Origin: CAYYNP01 sp964472545
GTDB taxonomy: Bacteria; Planctomycetota; Planctomycetia; Pirellulales; Thermoguttaceae
NCBI GenBank assembly: GCA_964472545.1
Contig: CAYYNP010000075.1
Span: forward strand, 1-33,993
Length of the DNA stretch: 33,993 bases
Direction of reading: 5' to 3'
Part shown: positions 1 through 9,500 of the stretch, in pieces
How the letters are laid out: every line of letters starts with the position of its first letter
How positions within the stretch are numbered: position 1 is the stretch's first letter
Program-made: the position numbers and the translations under genes
Notes under the pieces: model-generated
The model's database searches: none
Seen by the model: only the letters and a program-made list of their open reading frames with translations
Told to the model about the DNA's origin: nothing

Positions 1-60
1 GTTTGTTCTGTTGGGTTTGGGGGGGGGCGGGGGCTTATGGGCGTGGGGTGGCTGGGGTGC

Positions 61-109
61 AGCCCCGAGTCCCCAGCCCCGAGTCCCCAGCCCCGAGTCC
101 CCAGCCCCG
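61..109. repeat. 14-bp tandem repeat, 3.5 copies
   Basis: The unit AGCCCCGAGTCCCC is repeated three times perfectly (61-74, 75-88, 89-102), followed by a half copy to 109. It lies in non-coding DNA downstream of the PEP-CTERM gene, next to a G-rich tract at about 19-33. It looks like a simple intergenic minisatellite. No function is evident. Confidence 0.9.
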
Positions 110-122
110 CCAAGAACGACAA

Positions 123-150
123 CTGCCCCGGCAACGAATCACCGGGGCAG
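123..150 (-). terminator. Probable intrinsic terminator of the PEP-CTERM gene
   Basis: A perfect 9-bp GC-rich stem (CTGCCCCGG with CCGGGGCAG) closes a 10-nt loop. Read on the minus strand it begins about 35 nt after the stop codon of the PEP-CTERM gene. It is followed by a moderately T-rich stretch (TTGTCGTTCTT) rather than a clean T run, so efficiency is uncertain. Confidence 0.6.
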
Positions 151-185
151 AAGTGTCTCGTATCACCGCAGATCTAGCAACGGCC

Positions 186-896
186 CTAGCGCCGTCGGCG
201 GACCCAGCACAGCAGCCCGATCAGGCCAACGCCGATCAGCGCGAAGGTCGACGGTTCGGGAACGATCGCACCTACCACGCTTCCGAATCCCGACCCCTCG
301 AAGCCCTGTACAACCGACGTGCCGGGGGGGTCTTCCTCGTAGACGAAATTCGAGAGGTTGTAGCTGGAGATGCCCACGCTGATCTCGTCCGAGGGGCCGT
401 TGAGGATCTCCAGCCCGGCCGGCAGCGTCTGGCCCTCGATCATGTCGACCGTGCCGCTGGCCGATAGCGCAAGCTCGTTGCCGCTGTAGAAGACCGTGAA
501 CTCGTTGGCGTTGAGTTGCAGGTTGAATCCGTCGAAAAACAGATCGAAGACGTTGCCGCCGCCGTCGCCGCCGGACTTACGGAAGTCTGGCGTCACCGGC
601 AGATCGGGCACGTCGTTGATCAGTACGTCGGCGAAAATGTCGTTGACGTCGTCGTCGCTAATGCTGTACGCGACGACCCCGTCGACGATGAACAACACAC
701 TGGTCAACTCGTCGCGGTCGGCCGGATCGCCGGTACGAACGGCCGCCGAGCCGCCGTCGTGGATCTGACCGCCGCTAAAGGCCACGTCGAGTCCGGTAAA
801 CTGGATCTCCAGCAACTCACCCATCGCGGGCGTTGCCGCGCAGCAGAATAACAACCCTAAAGCCAACAGGATCGCAGGAACTCGTGTGCGTCTCAT
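186..896 (-). CDS. PEP-CTERM sorting domain protein
   Basis: This is a 236-residue secreted protein. An N-terminal signal peptide (about residues 1-26) is followed by a low-complexity, Asp/Gly-rich, beta-type body with no recognised enzyme domain. The C-terminus is a textbook PEP-CTERM tail: VPEPSTFALIG, then a short hydrophobic helix, then a WVRRRR basic end (about residues 212-236). In known systems the tail is recognised by exosortase/EpsH, the protein is cleaved, and it is exported towards the envelope or exopolysaccharide. No exosortase gene is in this window. The start is supported by an AAGAAGG ribosome-binding site 7 nt upstream of the ATG. A hairpin terminator follows the stop, so the gene appears to be a single transcription unit. 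The body could be a matrix or surface protein; its specific role is unknown. Confidence 0.9.
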   Translation of the reverse strand: MRRTRVPAILLALGLLFCCAATPAMGELLEIQFTGLDVAFSGGQIHDGGSAAVRTGDPADRDELTSVLFIVDGVVAYSISDDDVNDIFADVLINDVPDLPVTPDFRKSGGDGGGNVFDLFFDGFNLQLNANEFTVFYSGNELALSASGTVDMIEGQTLPAGLEILNGPSDEISVGISSYNLSNFVYEEDPPGTSVVQGFEGSGFGSVVGAIVPEPSTFALIGVGLIGLLCWVRRRR

Positions 897-1400
897 AGGT
901 CACCTTCTTCCGTCGGTTTACTCACTCGCAAGGGATGGGCGCAATGCGACCGCGGCCGCGTACGCGTGGAATTCTTCAAAGACAGCGCCGCAAGCGCCGC
1001 CGGCGCACGCTCCAACGTGGCCGGATCTGCTAGAGACCTTTCGCGCAGCGACGCGCGACGGTCGGGCTAGGCAATTCAGCGCGGCGAGCACCGCAAACCG
1101 CTGCGTTACTGTGGGCGCCGGCCGGCTCATCCGGCCCGGTGCTCACGTCCGCAGCCACTGCCTCAGACAAAAGGAGAAAAGGATGTAGGGCGCAACGCTC
1201 AGCTTTCCAACGAAGGGCATCTACCGCGACGCGCTCCAGTGGAACTGAACTTCACACTGTGATCTTAACGCGAAAGTGCAGATACGGCAAGGATCTAGCT
1301 TGACAATTCCCCCGGTTTTTCCTGCGTCGTTGGGCAGAAGACGAAAACCCTCCTTCCAGGTCAGTCGCGCACTGTCTTTAGTGGGTGTTCCAAGGAGAAT
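897..1400. other. Intergenic region without a convincing gene
   Basis: This 504-bp gap lies between the PEP-CTERM start and the end of the first eight-module gene, both on the minus strand. Short open frames here lack a ribosome-binding site and show no protein-like composition. A GC-rich 6-bp hairpin (GGCCGG, loop CTCAT, CCGGCC) occurs at 1120-1136 but has no T-tract, so I do not call it a terminator. The promoter of the PEP-CTERM gene should be here, but I found no convincing -35/-10 pair. Confidence 0.6.
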
Positions 1401-4400
1401 CTACATGAAACCCATGCCTCTCATTGCCCCTGCATCGGGTGGAATCGGTCGCTTTGAACGCGGGGGCGCCTCACCTCCGTCCGAGATTCCACCGCCGCCA
1501 AACCGGAGGTCACCCAACTTTTGGGCCAGATCTGCATGCCCTGCCTCGGTGTCGATCGCCAGCAGCAGCCTGGACTGGCCGATCCGAACGCCTGCTGCGA
1601 CGCCCAGGCCGGCGTCGTGCGAGCCCCCCACCCCGTCGCATTGCAGGCCCTCGATCAGGCTCCGGAAATCATCCCAGGGCTCGCCGGACGGATCGACGCA
1701 GGCCACCAGATCGCCGACGGCGTACAGCTTGACCACCGGCCGCAGGCGACCGGCGTGAGTGATTCGGAGCGAGCCTTCCGTGACGGTGCAGGCCAAATCG
1801 AGTTGATCTAATGCCAGGTTGAGGGCCGCTCGCAGCGGCATCTCCCGCACCCGGACCGAGATCGGCGTGTCGAGCCCGATCTTGGCGTCGGCCACCGCGT
1901 CGTCGTCCAGCGCGGTCTCGATCTTGGCCGTGTCGCGCAAATACGCCAGCAGATCGGCAAGCGGGGCATCGTCGAGATCGAGCGTTACGTTATCGTCCAG
2001 CGCCCGATGGATGGCCCGTTCTGCGGCCAGATGTTCCGGCCGGCAACCAAGATAGATGGTTCGCCGGTTATCCCCATCGGCCGCACGCCCCACGGCCCGG
2101 CGAAAGGCGCCCAGCAATCCGGCGATCTGCTCGTGCGTCGATTCCGGGCCACGTACAACGAACGCTTGCAGGTTCCAGAGGTCGATCGAGGTAAACTCGT
2201 GAGGCCTGGCCGTGTCCTTCGGCCACGATGGGGCAACGACCCGCTCGATCAGATCGTGGAGTTGCCATAGTTGCCAACCGTGCATAGGGTAGCCGTGCAT
2301 CGTCGATCGCTCGGTTTCGCCCATCGCGTCTGCCAGGTCGTCAACGCGATACACGACGACCGTTACAGCGGCCTCCGCTTCCTCCGGCGTGGTGATCAGT
2401 AGGACGTCGTGCCGGACGATGAACTTCAGGTTCGCCGGCCGAAGCATCGCATTGAGTGCCTCGCTCAGCGGAACGTCGTTCACCGTAGACGAGACGGGCT
2501 TCTCCAGAGTGGCCTCGACCTGGTGCCAGCGAAAGGCTCCCCAATCGAGGGCAACGTTGACGTTGCATTGCTCGGCAACGGTCCGCACCGCCTGGCGCAA
2601 CGGCGTCGGGCGGATGTCGAGCGTCACCTTGCGCCGCAGCGCATCCTGGATCGTCTCCGCCGCTGGTGTTCGATCGCGGTACTCTTCGGTCGACCGGCCT
2701 GCGGCCGTGTCGGCGGCGCAGCGCCGCAATCGGGCCATCACTGAGACCACGTGGTCGTGGACGTCGGCCGTATCGGTGACGACCAGCAGCTTCGTCTGCG
2801 GGAGTGGCAACTCGCCAATGCGCCCCGGGCCGCCGCCCAGACAGGAAGGATGGCCACACGAACGGCCGATGACATTGAAGAGACTCTCGGGGTCATACAC
2901 GGCGTTGCCGTCGTCGTCGCGAGCGAAGGGCAGATCGTCGAAATGATAGACGCGCGTGTGCAAGTGGACGTCCGCGTCAAGCGCCTCCTCCGGTGTGGTG
3001 ATCAGCACGACGCCGACATGATTGACGAAGGTCAGATCGGTTTGCCACAACATCAGGCGCAGCACCGATTCGAGCGAGACTTCTTTGACGTGGATCGACA
3101 CCGGCACGTCGGCACTGATGTCGACCTCGACCATCGCCCGCCGGTCGAAGAGGATCGGCACGTTGTGCGTCTCCGCCAGCGCCCCGACGATCTGCCGCAA
3201 GGGCGCTTGCTCGTGATCTAGGGAAACTGCCTGCTGCAATGCCTGGCGAATCGACTCCTCGCGTGGTGTGGGCCTGGGATAATGCGTCGCCGGGCTGCCG
3301 GCGGCGACATCGGCAGTCGCTTGACGCACGACGCTCAGCAATTCGGCGATCTCCTCGTGGACATCGGCCGTCTGCGAGATTGCCAAAGTCTCCAGCCCGG
3401 CAAACGTGACCAGGCGGATCGAGCCGGCACCACGGTATCCAACCCAACTCAGCGGGCGTGCGCTGGAGCAAATGATGTCGATGATCGGCTGAAACGGATC
3501 GAAGGTCTGGCCGGGCGACACGGGAACTTCCTTCGCTTTCAGATCGCCGACCGGATAGAGCACCGTCGTCAGGTGACATTCGGCCTCCTCGGGCGTGGTG
3601 ATCAAGAGGACCTCGTCCTGAAAGACGTGCGCCAGGTCTTCTTGCCGCAACATAAAGTCGAGCGCCGCTCGCAGGGTGGTCTGCTCGAGCACGAGGGTGA
3701 TCTCCATGCCGGAGTCGATGCCGACCTGGGTTAGGGCTCGTCGGTCGATCAGGACGTTGATGCCGGTCTGTTCGCCCAGGGCCGCGGCGGCGTCCGTCAG
3801 CGGTTTGCGGCGGAAGTCGATGTCGATCTGTTGATCGAGGGCATCACGGACGGCATGCTTGGCGCGAGCGTGGCGCGTATTCAACTCCACAGGCGAGGTG
3901 TCCGCGGGCCGCCCGTCGGCGGCGTGCTCTCGGGCCAGCTTGCGCAGCCCTGCGAGCAACTCGGCAACTTCTTCCTGAACGTTGAGCGACTGCGAGACGA
4001 TCGCCAGCGGCACGTCGCCGAACTGGGCCTCTCTGATCGAGCCGGCCCCACCGACGCCGTCCCAACTCGTGGGGGCGACGACGTCCACGATCAGTTCCAT
4101 CAGCGACTCGAAGTCGTACGTTGTCGCTCCGGACGAGTCGGTTTGAGCGATCAGATCGCCGACCGGATAGAACCGATCCGACAGATACTGCTCCCCTTCC
4201 TCCGGCGTGGTGATCAGGAGCACTTCGTCCTGCACGATGACCGTCAAGTCTTGCACCCGCAGCATCAGCCTCAGCGCCGATCGCAGAGAGACGTTCTTGA
4301 TGGAGAAGGTGATCGGCATCTGGGAATCGATGCCCACCTCGTCGAGTGCCCGCGAGTCCAACTGAACGTTGACGCCCGTCTCTTTGCAAAGAACTTCCAC

Positions 4401-6434
4401 TAATTCGTCCAGCGGCCGCTCCACGAAGTCGAGCGTGATACGACGGTCGAGCGCAGCGAAAACGGCCGCTTCGCCCGGGCGTAGCGGGTCCTGGATCGGC
4501 CGGCCGTACACGGGCCGCAACGTGCCGGCCGCGGCATCGCGGATGCTCGCGCGGAATTCGGACAAACACCACGCAATTTGATCGTGGACGTCGGACGTCT
4601 GCGATATTAGGAGCAGTTGCAGGTTCTCGTATTCGACGCCGCGAATCGAGCCGGCTCCGCCGACCTCCTCCCACGTGAGCGGATCGACGGCCGAGGTGAG
4701 GATGTCGATCAGCGCGTCGATATCGTACGTCGTTTGGCCGGCCGCATCGGTCCGCGCAATCAGGTCACCCACCGGATACCACCGCGCCGACAGCCCGAGC
4801 CCGTAGTTCATGGGTCCCGACAGGCGGCTTGGCACATCCTCCGGCGTGGTGATCCAAATGGCACCGTCGTCGACGAAGTAGGTCAAGTCGAGCCGCCGCA
4901 GCAGCAGCCGCAGGGCGGAACGGAGCGAGACTCCGTTGAGCGTCGCGCTGATCGGCGCGTCGTAGCGATACACCACTTTGTCCAAGGCCTTCGTGTCGAG
5001 ATGGACGGGGACGCCGGAGATATCGCCGAGCGACTGGGCCACTTCTTGGAGCGTAAACCCGCCGACATCGAGCGCGACGGGCCGCTTCAGCGCCTCGGCG
5101 ATCGCTGCGCCGGGCAGCGTTTGATCGGGACGTGGTGTGCCGGCGTAGTGGTCTTCAAGCTTGCCGGCGGCCGCGTCGACGCGGATCGTGCGCAGGCCGT
5201 CGAGCATCTCGACGATCGCTTCGTGCGCGTGCCACGTCTGTAATACGGCGAGCGTGTCGACTTCTCCCAGCCGGATCGGCCAGCTTCTCCCCTTTCCACC
5301 GACGTCCTCCCACGAAAGCGGTGACTCTGAGCGGATGGCCTTGCGGAGCGTCCTGAACTCCGGCGACTCTTCGGCAGAATCCTCGGGGCCGTCGAGTAGG
5401 TCGGAAATCGGATACACGCGGAGCTCGAACGGATCGTCGACCGGCTGGAAGAGGTTCGTCTGCACTTCGTGCGGCGACGTTATCCACAGAGCCTCGTCGT
5501 CGACGACGTACGTCAAGCCCGGCCGCTCGAGCATCCTTTCCAGCGCGATGCGAAGGGGCACGTCGGTCATCCGTAGCGTGGTTGGCCAACGGCGGGCGAT
5601 CGGTGCATGGAAGAAAGCGTGTTCGTCGAGCACGATTCTGACGCCGCATTGTTCTTGCAGCGAACGTAGCGCATCGGCCGGCAGTGTGTTGCGGAAATCG
5701 ACCGAGACCGGGTGCGACAGGGCCGTTTCGACCGCGAGGCAAGGAGGGGCGCCGGATGGGCCGTCGACGGTCGTCGGACGCACGGCGCCGCGCAGCCGGG
5801 CAAGCAGCCGCTCGACCTGCCGGTGGACGTGACGGTTGTGGGTGACGAACAACCGCATGCGATGTCCGGCTGGTACCACGGAGACCGCCGACGGGACGTC
5901 GTCGTGATACCACGTACCCATCCCGTTACAGGCGACAATGATCTCCCTCAACTGCCGGGCTTGTTCCCAAGCCTCCGCCGACTCCTCCGGCGGGCCGATC
6001 AGGTCGTCGATTGCGTAGGCCTTCTGACAGACGATCAGCCGAGCCTGCTCCCGGGTGGTGATCAGCAGGGTGTCGTCGCGGATCGCCCAATCGAGACGGT
6101 AGGCGCGGCGGAAGACGTCGAGGGCCGATCGCAGCGAAACGTTCTCGGCGGCGAAGGTCAACGGCGCATCGGGCGCAACGCCGGCCTCTTGCAGCGCGCG
6201 GCGGTCGAGCAATACGTTCAGTCCACACGTATCGCCGAGGAATTCGGCCGCGTCGTCCAGCGGCGTTTCGATGAAGCGGACCGTGATTCTCCGGTCGAGA
6301 GCGTGGCGGACGGCGTCGTCGCCAATCGCCGCCGGGGGCGACGCCGGCTCGGCCGAGCGCGACGCAACGGTAGTTGACAAATAGAACATGGCCGCAAACC
6401 AGACGATCACCCAAGGCCGCTTGACCTCACCCAT
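1401..6434 (-). CDS. Secreted eight-module STN/secretin-N-like repeat protein (copy 1)
   Basis: This is a 1677-residue protein with a signal peptide and eight consecutive modules of about 200-213 residues. Each module starts with an STN-like half: an ALDRRITLDF-type strand, a helix, then NVxLDRRAL, NVSLRSALRLML and LLITTPEEA. A second half follows with YPVGDLI, W..VGGAGSI and VSQT..VHE.IA.LL..LR, reminiscent of the secretin N-domain. STN domains (secretin and TonB N terminus) are periplasmic interaction domains. No pore or TonB-receptor barrel follows here, so a soluble or surface-exposed bead chain is inferred. Module onsets lie near 6300, 5720, 5090, 4445, 3835, 3235, 2635 and 1995. The start at 6434 is chosen over an in-frame ATG at 6479 because GGGAGGAGAGG precedes it and the upstream ATG overlaps the -10 element. 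It is paralogous to the gene immediately upstream (6539-11551). Function unknown. Confidence 0.85.
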   Translation of the reverse strand: MGEVKRPWVIVWFAAMFYLSTTVASRSAEPASPPAAIGDDAVRHALDRRITVRFIETPLDDAAEFLGDTCGLNVLLDRRALQEAGVAPDAPLTFAAENVSLRSALDVFRRAYRLDWAIRDDTLLITTREQARLIVCQKAYAIDDLIGPPEESAEAWEQARQLREIIVACNGMGTWYHDDVPSAVSVVPAGHRMRLFVTHNRHVHRQVERLLARLRGAVRPTTVDGPSGAPPCLAVETALSHPVSVDFRNTLPADALRSLQEQCGVRIVLDEHAFFHAPIARRWPTTLRMTDVPLRIALERMLERPGLTYVVDDEALWITSPHEVQTNLFQPVDDPFELRVYPISDLLDGPEDSAEESPEFRTLRKAIRSESPLSWEDVGGKGRSWPIRLGEVDTLAVLQTWHAHEAIVEMLDGLRTIRVDAAAGKLEDHYAGTPRPDQTLPGAAIAEALKRPVALDVGGFTLQEVAQSLGDISGVPVHLDTKALDKVVYRYDAPISATLNGVSLRSALRLLLRRLDLTYFVDDGAIWITTPEDVPSRLSGPMNYGLGLSARWYPVGDLIARTDAAGQTTYDIDALIDILTSAVDPLTWEEVGGAGSIRGVEYENLQLLLISQTSDVHDQIAWCLSEFRASIRDAAAGTLRPVYGRPIQDPLRPGEAAVFAALDRRITLDFVERPLDELVEVLCKETGVNVQLDSRALDEVGIDSQMPITFSIKNVSLRSALRLMLRVQDLTVIVQDEVLLITTPEEGEQYLSDRFYPVGDLIAQTDSSGATTYDFESLMELIVDVVAPTSWDGVGGAGSIREAQFGDVPLAIVSQSLNVQEEVAELLAGLRKLAREHAADGRPADTSPVELNTRHARAKHAVRDALDQQIDIDFRRKPLTDAAAALGEQTGINVLIDRRALTQVGIDSGMEITLVLEQTTLRAALDFMLRQEDLAHVFQDEVLLITTPEEAECHLTTVLYPVGDLKAKEVPVSPGQTFDPFQPIIDIICSSARPLSWVGYRGAGSIRLVTFAGLETLAISQTADVHEEIAELLSVVRQATADVAAGSPATHYPRPTPREESIRQALQQAVSLDHEQAPLRQIVGALAETHNVPILFDRRAMVEVDISADVPVSIHVKEVSLESVLRLMLWQTDLTFVNHVGVVLITTPEEALDADVHLHTRVYHFDDLPFARDDDGNAVYDPESLFNVIGRSCGHPSCLGGGPGRIGELPLPQTKLLVVTDTADVHDHVVSVMARLRRCAADTAAGRSTEEYRDRTPAAETIQDALRRKVTLDIRPTPLRQAVRTVAEQCNVNVALDWGAFRWHQVEATLEKPVSSTVNDVPLSEALNAMLRPANLKFIVRHDVLLITTPEEAEAAVTVVVYRVDDLADAMGETERSTMHGYPMHGWQLWQLHDLIERVVAPSWPKDTARPHEFTSIDLWNLQAFVVRGPESTHEQIAGLLGAFRRAVGRAADGDNRRTIYLGCRPEHLAAERAIHRALDDNVTLDLDDAPLADLLAYLRDTAKIETALDDDAVADAKIGLDTPISVRVREMPLRAALNLALDQLDLACTVTEGSLRITHAGRLRPVVKLYAVGDLVACVDPSGEPWDDFRSLIEGLQCDGVGGSHDAGLGVAAGVRIGQSRLLLAIDTEAGHADLAQKLGDLRFGGGGISDGGEAPPRSKRPIPPDAGAMRGMGFM
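1480..6335 (-). repeat. Array of eight ~200-aa STN-like modules (copy 1)
   Basis: These are coding repeats, divergent in sequence but regular in length. The most recurrent landmarks are the ITTPEEA-type motif ending each first half and the VHE/VHD helix ending each second half. Module 1 (RAYRLDW and NRHVHRQVE motifs) and module 8 (KLYAVGDLV and DPSGE motifs) are the most distinctive. Confidence 0.8.
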
Positions 6435-6477
6435 GACACCTCTCCTCCCGAGCAACAGATGAATCGACGCCGTCTTC

Positions 6478-6507
6478 ATGCTACGCCGACCCGAGTACGC
6501 CGGTCAA
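6478..6507 (-). promoter_or_regulatory. Sigma-70-type promoter of eight-module gene copy 1
   Basis: On the minus strand TTGACC (6502-6507) and TAGCAT (6478-6483) are separated by 18 bp. The same arrangement is conserved in front of the paralogue at 11595-11624, within a longer conserved block. Transcription would begin a few bases downstream of the -10 element. That excludes the upstream in-frame ATG at 6479 and leaves a leader of roughly 40 nt before the ATG at 6434. Confidence 0.7.
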
Positions 6508-6538
6508 GCAACGGTCGTGCGCGATGCGGCGTTCCGCT

Positions 6539-9500
6539 TTACTGAGGTGGCCCCGGGTCAAGGAACGGCGGTATCACGGGGGGGACTTTGGCCGGCCGGC
6601 GCGGTCGAACGGGAGGAGAGCCTGCCCCCGGTGATTCGGCCGCTTCGGACCGAATCCGCGCCAGTTTGCGCGCGAATCGATGATGGAAAGCCGCCGTGTG
6701 CGTAACGGCCAGCATCTTGGCCGGGCCGATCGAGATGCCCGCGGCGCCCGTTAGATCTTCTCGGTTCAGTGCTTCCGAAGTCGTAGCGTACACGGCGTCG
6801 ATCAGGCTCCGATAGTCATCCCACATTTCACCGGACGGATCGCGGCAGGTCACCAGATCGCCCACCGCGTACAGCTTCGTTACCGGCCGCACCCAATCCG
6901 TGGGCGTGATTTGCAGGGCTCCCCGCTCGACGTTCCAACCCAGGTCGAACTGCCTCAGGGCCAATGCCAGCGCCGCATCGAGCCGCACGTCCTTCAGATC
7001 GAGCGTGACGGGCGTATCGAGATCGACGTCGGCCTCGGCCAACGCGGGATCGTCCAAGGTGACTTCGATACCGGTGGTCTCTCGAAGGCGCGACAGCACG
7101 TCGGACAACGGCACCGCGTGAAACTCCCACGAGACTTGGCGGCGGAGTGCCTCGCCAATCGCCTTTTCGGCCGCCACGTTTTCTGGCCGCTGGCCGCAGG
7201 TGATCGTGTCCGTGAAGCTCCTTTCGCTCGCCTGCCGTACCGCCCGCCGCAGGCCGTCCAACAGCATGGCGATGTCCCGGTGCATATCGTCGGTCTGTGA
7301 AACGACCAGCGCTGTGACGTTCTCGAACTCGGCCGCCGCCACGTCGCCGGCCCCGCCACGCTCGTCCCAACAGGCAGGGATCGTACAGTCGGAGACCAGC
7401 GATTCCAGCCGGCGGAGTTGGCCGAGTTTCCACTCCGTGCCTTCGCCCGTATCCAAGAGGTCGCCGACCGGATAGATCGCCAACGTGAGCCTCTGATACG
7501 CTTCCTCGATCGGCGTAATCAGCAGAACGCCCTCCTCGACGACGAAGGTCAAGCGGGGGCCTCGCAGCAGGAAGCACAAGGCCTCTCGCAACGTGAGGTT
7601 CTCCGCCGATCCGGAGATCGGCGTCTTCGAGTCGACGCCCACGACGTGGAGCATTTCCGTGTCCAGTTCAATACGCACGTCGCATGACTCTCCGAGCCGC
7701 CGAACCACGTCGGCTAACGGCGTTTGCTGGAAATCGACCGCGACGTCTCGCTCCAAGGCCCGATAGACGGTCTGATCGGCGGGCAAGCGGTCGACGTATT
7801 GCGCTGCCGGGTTGCCGGCGGCCGTGTCTTGGGCCACCCGACGCAACAAAGCCAGCAGCGAAGCAACCTCATCGTGGGCGTCGGTTCTCTGCCGGACCAC
7901 CAGGGCGTGCAGATCGCCGAACCGCCCGGCATGTATCGCGCCGGCGCCGCCGGCAATGTCCCACGTAATCGGCGCCACGGCGCCCTGTACGATCTCTTCC
8001 AACAGATCGAGAGTGCATAACGGAGCCAGCCGGGGCCGCAGCAACTCCGGCGACAGCGTCTCGGGCGTGGCACCTTCGGGAAGATCGTCTTCGATCAGGT
8101 CGCCGACCGGGTACACACGAGTGAGCAAAGCGGCCTCACGCTCTTCCGGGGTGGTCACCACAACAACCTCGTCCCGGATGAGGAACGTCAAGTCGATCGG
8201 CCGCAGGACCTGTCGCAGCGCCGTCTCGAGCGTGACGTTCTTAGCGTCGACCGACACCGAGAAATGGGCCGTCATGCCGACCTCCCTCAGCGCCCTGTGG
8301 TTGATGACGACGTTGACGCCGGCGTCGGCGCTTAAGTGCTGGACGAGTTGGCTCAGCGGGGTCTCTGCGTACCAGAAGGAGACCTCCTGCTGCAATGCCT
8401 TGCGAACGGCCCTTTCTTCCGGAGGGATTCGCGCATCCCACGCCACCACGCCACCGGCTTCAGGTCGGCTTGCCGCCTCGCGGAACATGCCGAGCAGGTC
8501 GATCAGTTCTTCGTGGACGTCTTGCGTCTGACTGACCACTAGCACCCGCGCGCCCTGACACTCGATCTCGCCTACCGAACCTGCCCCGCCGACGTCGCCC
8601 CACGTCATCGGGGCCACGCACTGCACGAGTAGCTTCATCGGCAAGTCGAAGGGATCCGTTTCGCCGGGGCGCTCGACGTCGGTGGCCAAATCGCCGATCG
8701 GATAGAGCCCCAGCGGCACGAGCGATTCGGCCTCCTCGGGCGTGGTGATCGAGAGGACCTCGTCGACGATCACGTGCGTCAGATCGAGCGGCCGCAACAT
8801 CAGCCGCAGCGCGGCACGGAGCAAAATCCCCTGGGCGGAAAGCGTGACGGTCACATCGGGCGACATGCCGACTTCGACCATGGCACGCCGATCGATCAAG
8901 ACGTTGATGCCCGCCTTCTGGCGGAGCGTTGTAGCCACCTTGGTCAGGGGTGTGCGGCGGAAGTCGACGTCGATCTTCCGGTCCAGGGCCTCGCGGATCG
9001 CCCGTTCGTTACGCCCTCGGGAGGTGGATTCATGGGGGAACACGGCCCCGGCCGGCAGTCGTCCGGCGTTCGACTCCGCGGCGATCCGCCGCAGCCCGGC
9101 CAGCAGCCCGGCGATCTCCTCATGCACGCTGGGCGTCTGGTAGACCATCAGCGTCGGCACGCCGCCGGTCGTCGGCACCGAGATGCTCCCGGCGCCTCCC
9201 ACGTCCTCCCAAGTCATCGGCGCCACGTTCGACGTGATCACGGCCTCCAGCGAGTGGAAGTGATACTTGGTCGCCTCGAGCAGGTCGGTTCGCAGTGTGA
9301 GGTCGCCGATCGGATACCAGCGGACGGTGTACCCCTCTTCTCCCGCGGTGGACGGCGTGGTGATCAACAGGACATCGTCGATCACGAGGTACTCCAGGTC
9401 GTGCAGCCGCAGCAGATGCTGCAGGGCCGAGCGGAGCGAGATCTCCTTGACGGCGAAGCGTACCGTTGCGCCGGAATCGATACCACATTCGTCAAACGCT

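Noticed and set aside
61..109. Short tandem repeat considered as a CRISPR array
   Set aside because: The repeats are contiguous 14-bp units without spacers, and no cas genes are present.
6435..6479. 15-residue N-terminal extension (MKTAS start) of eight-module copy 1
   Set aside because: The ATG at 6479 overlaps the -10 element and has no ribosome-binding site; the internal ATG at 6434 has a strong site and a proper signal peptide.
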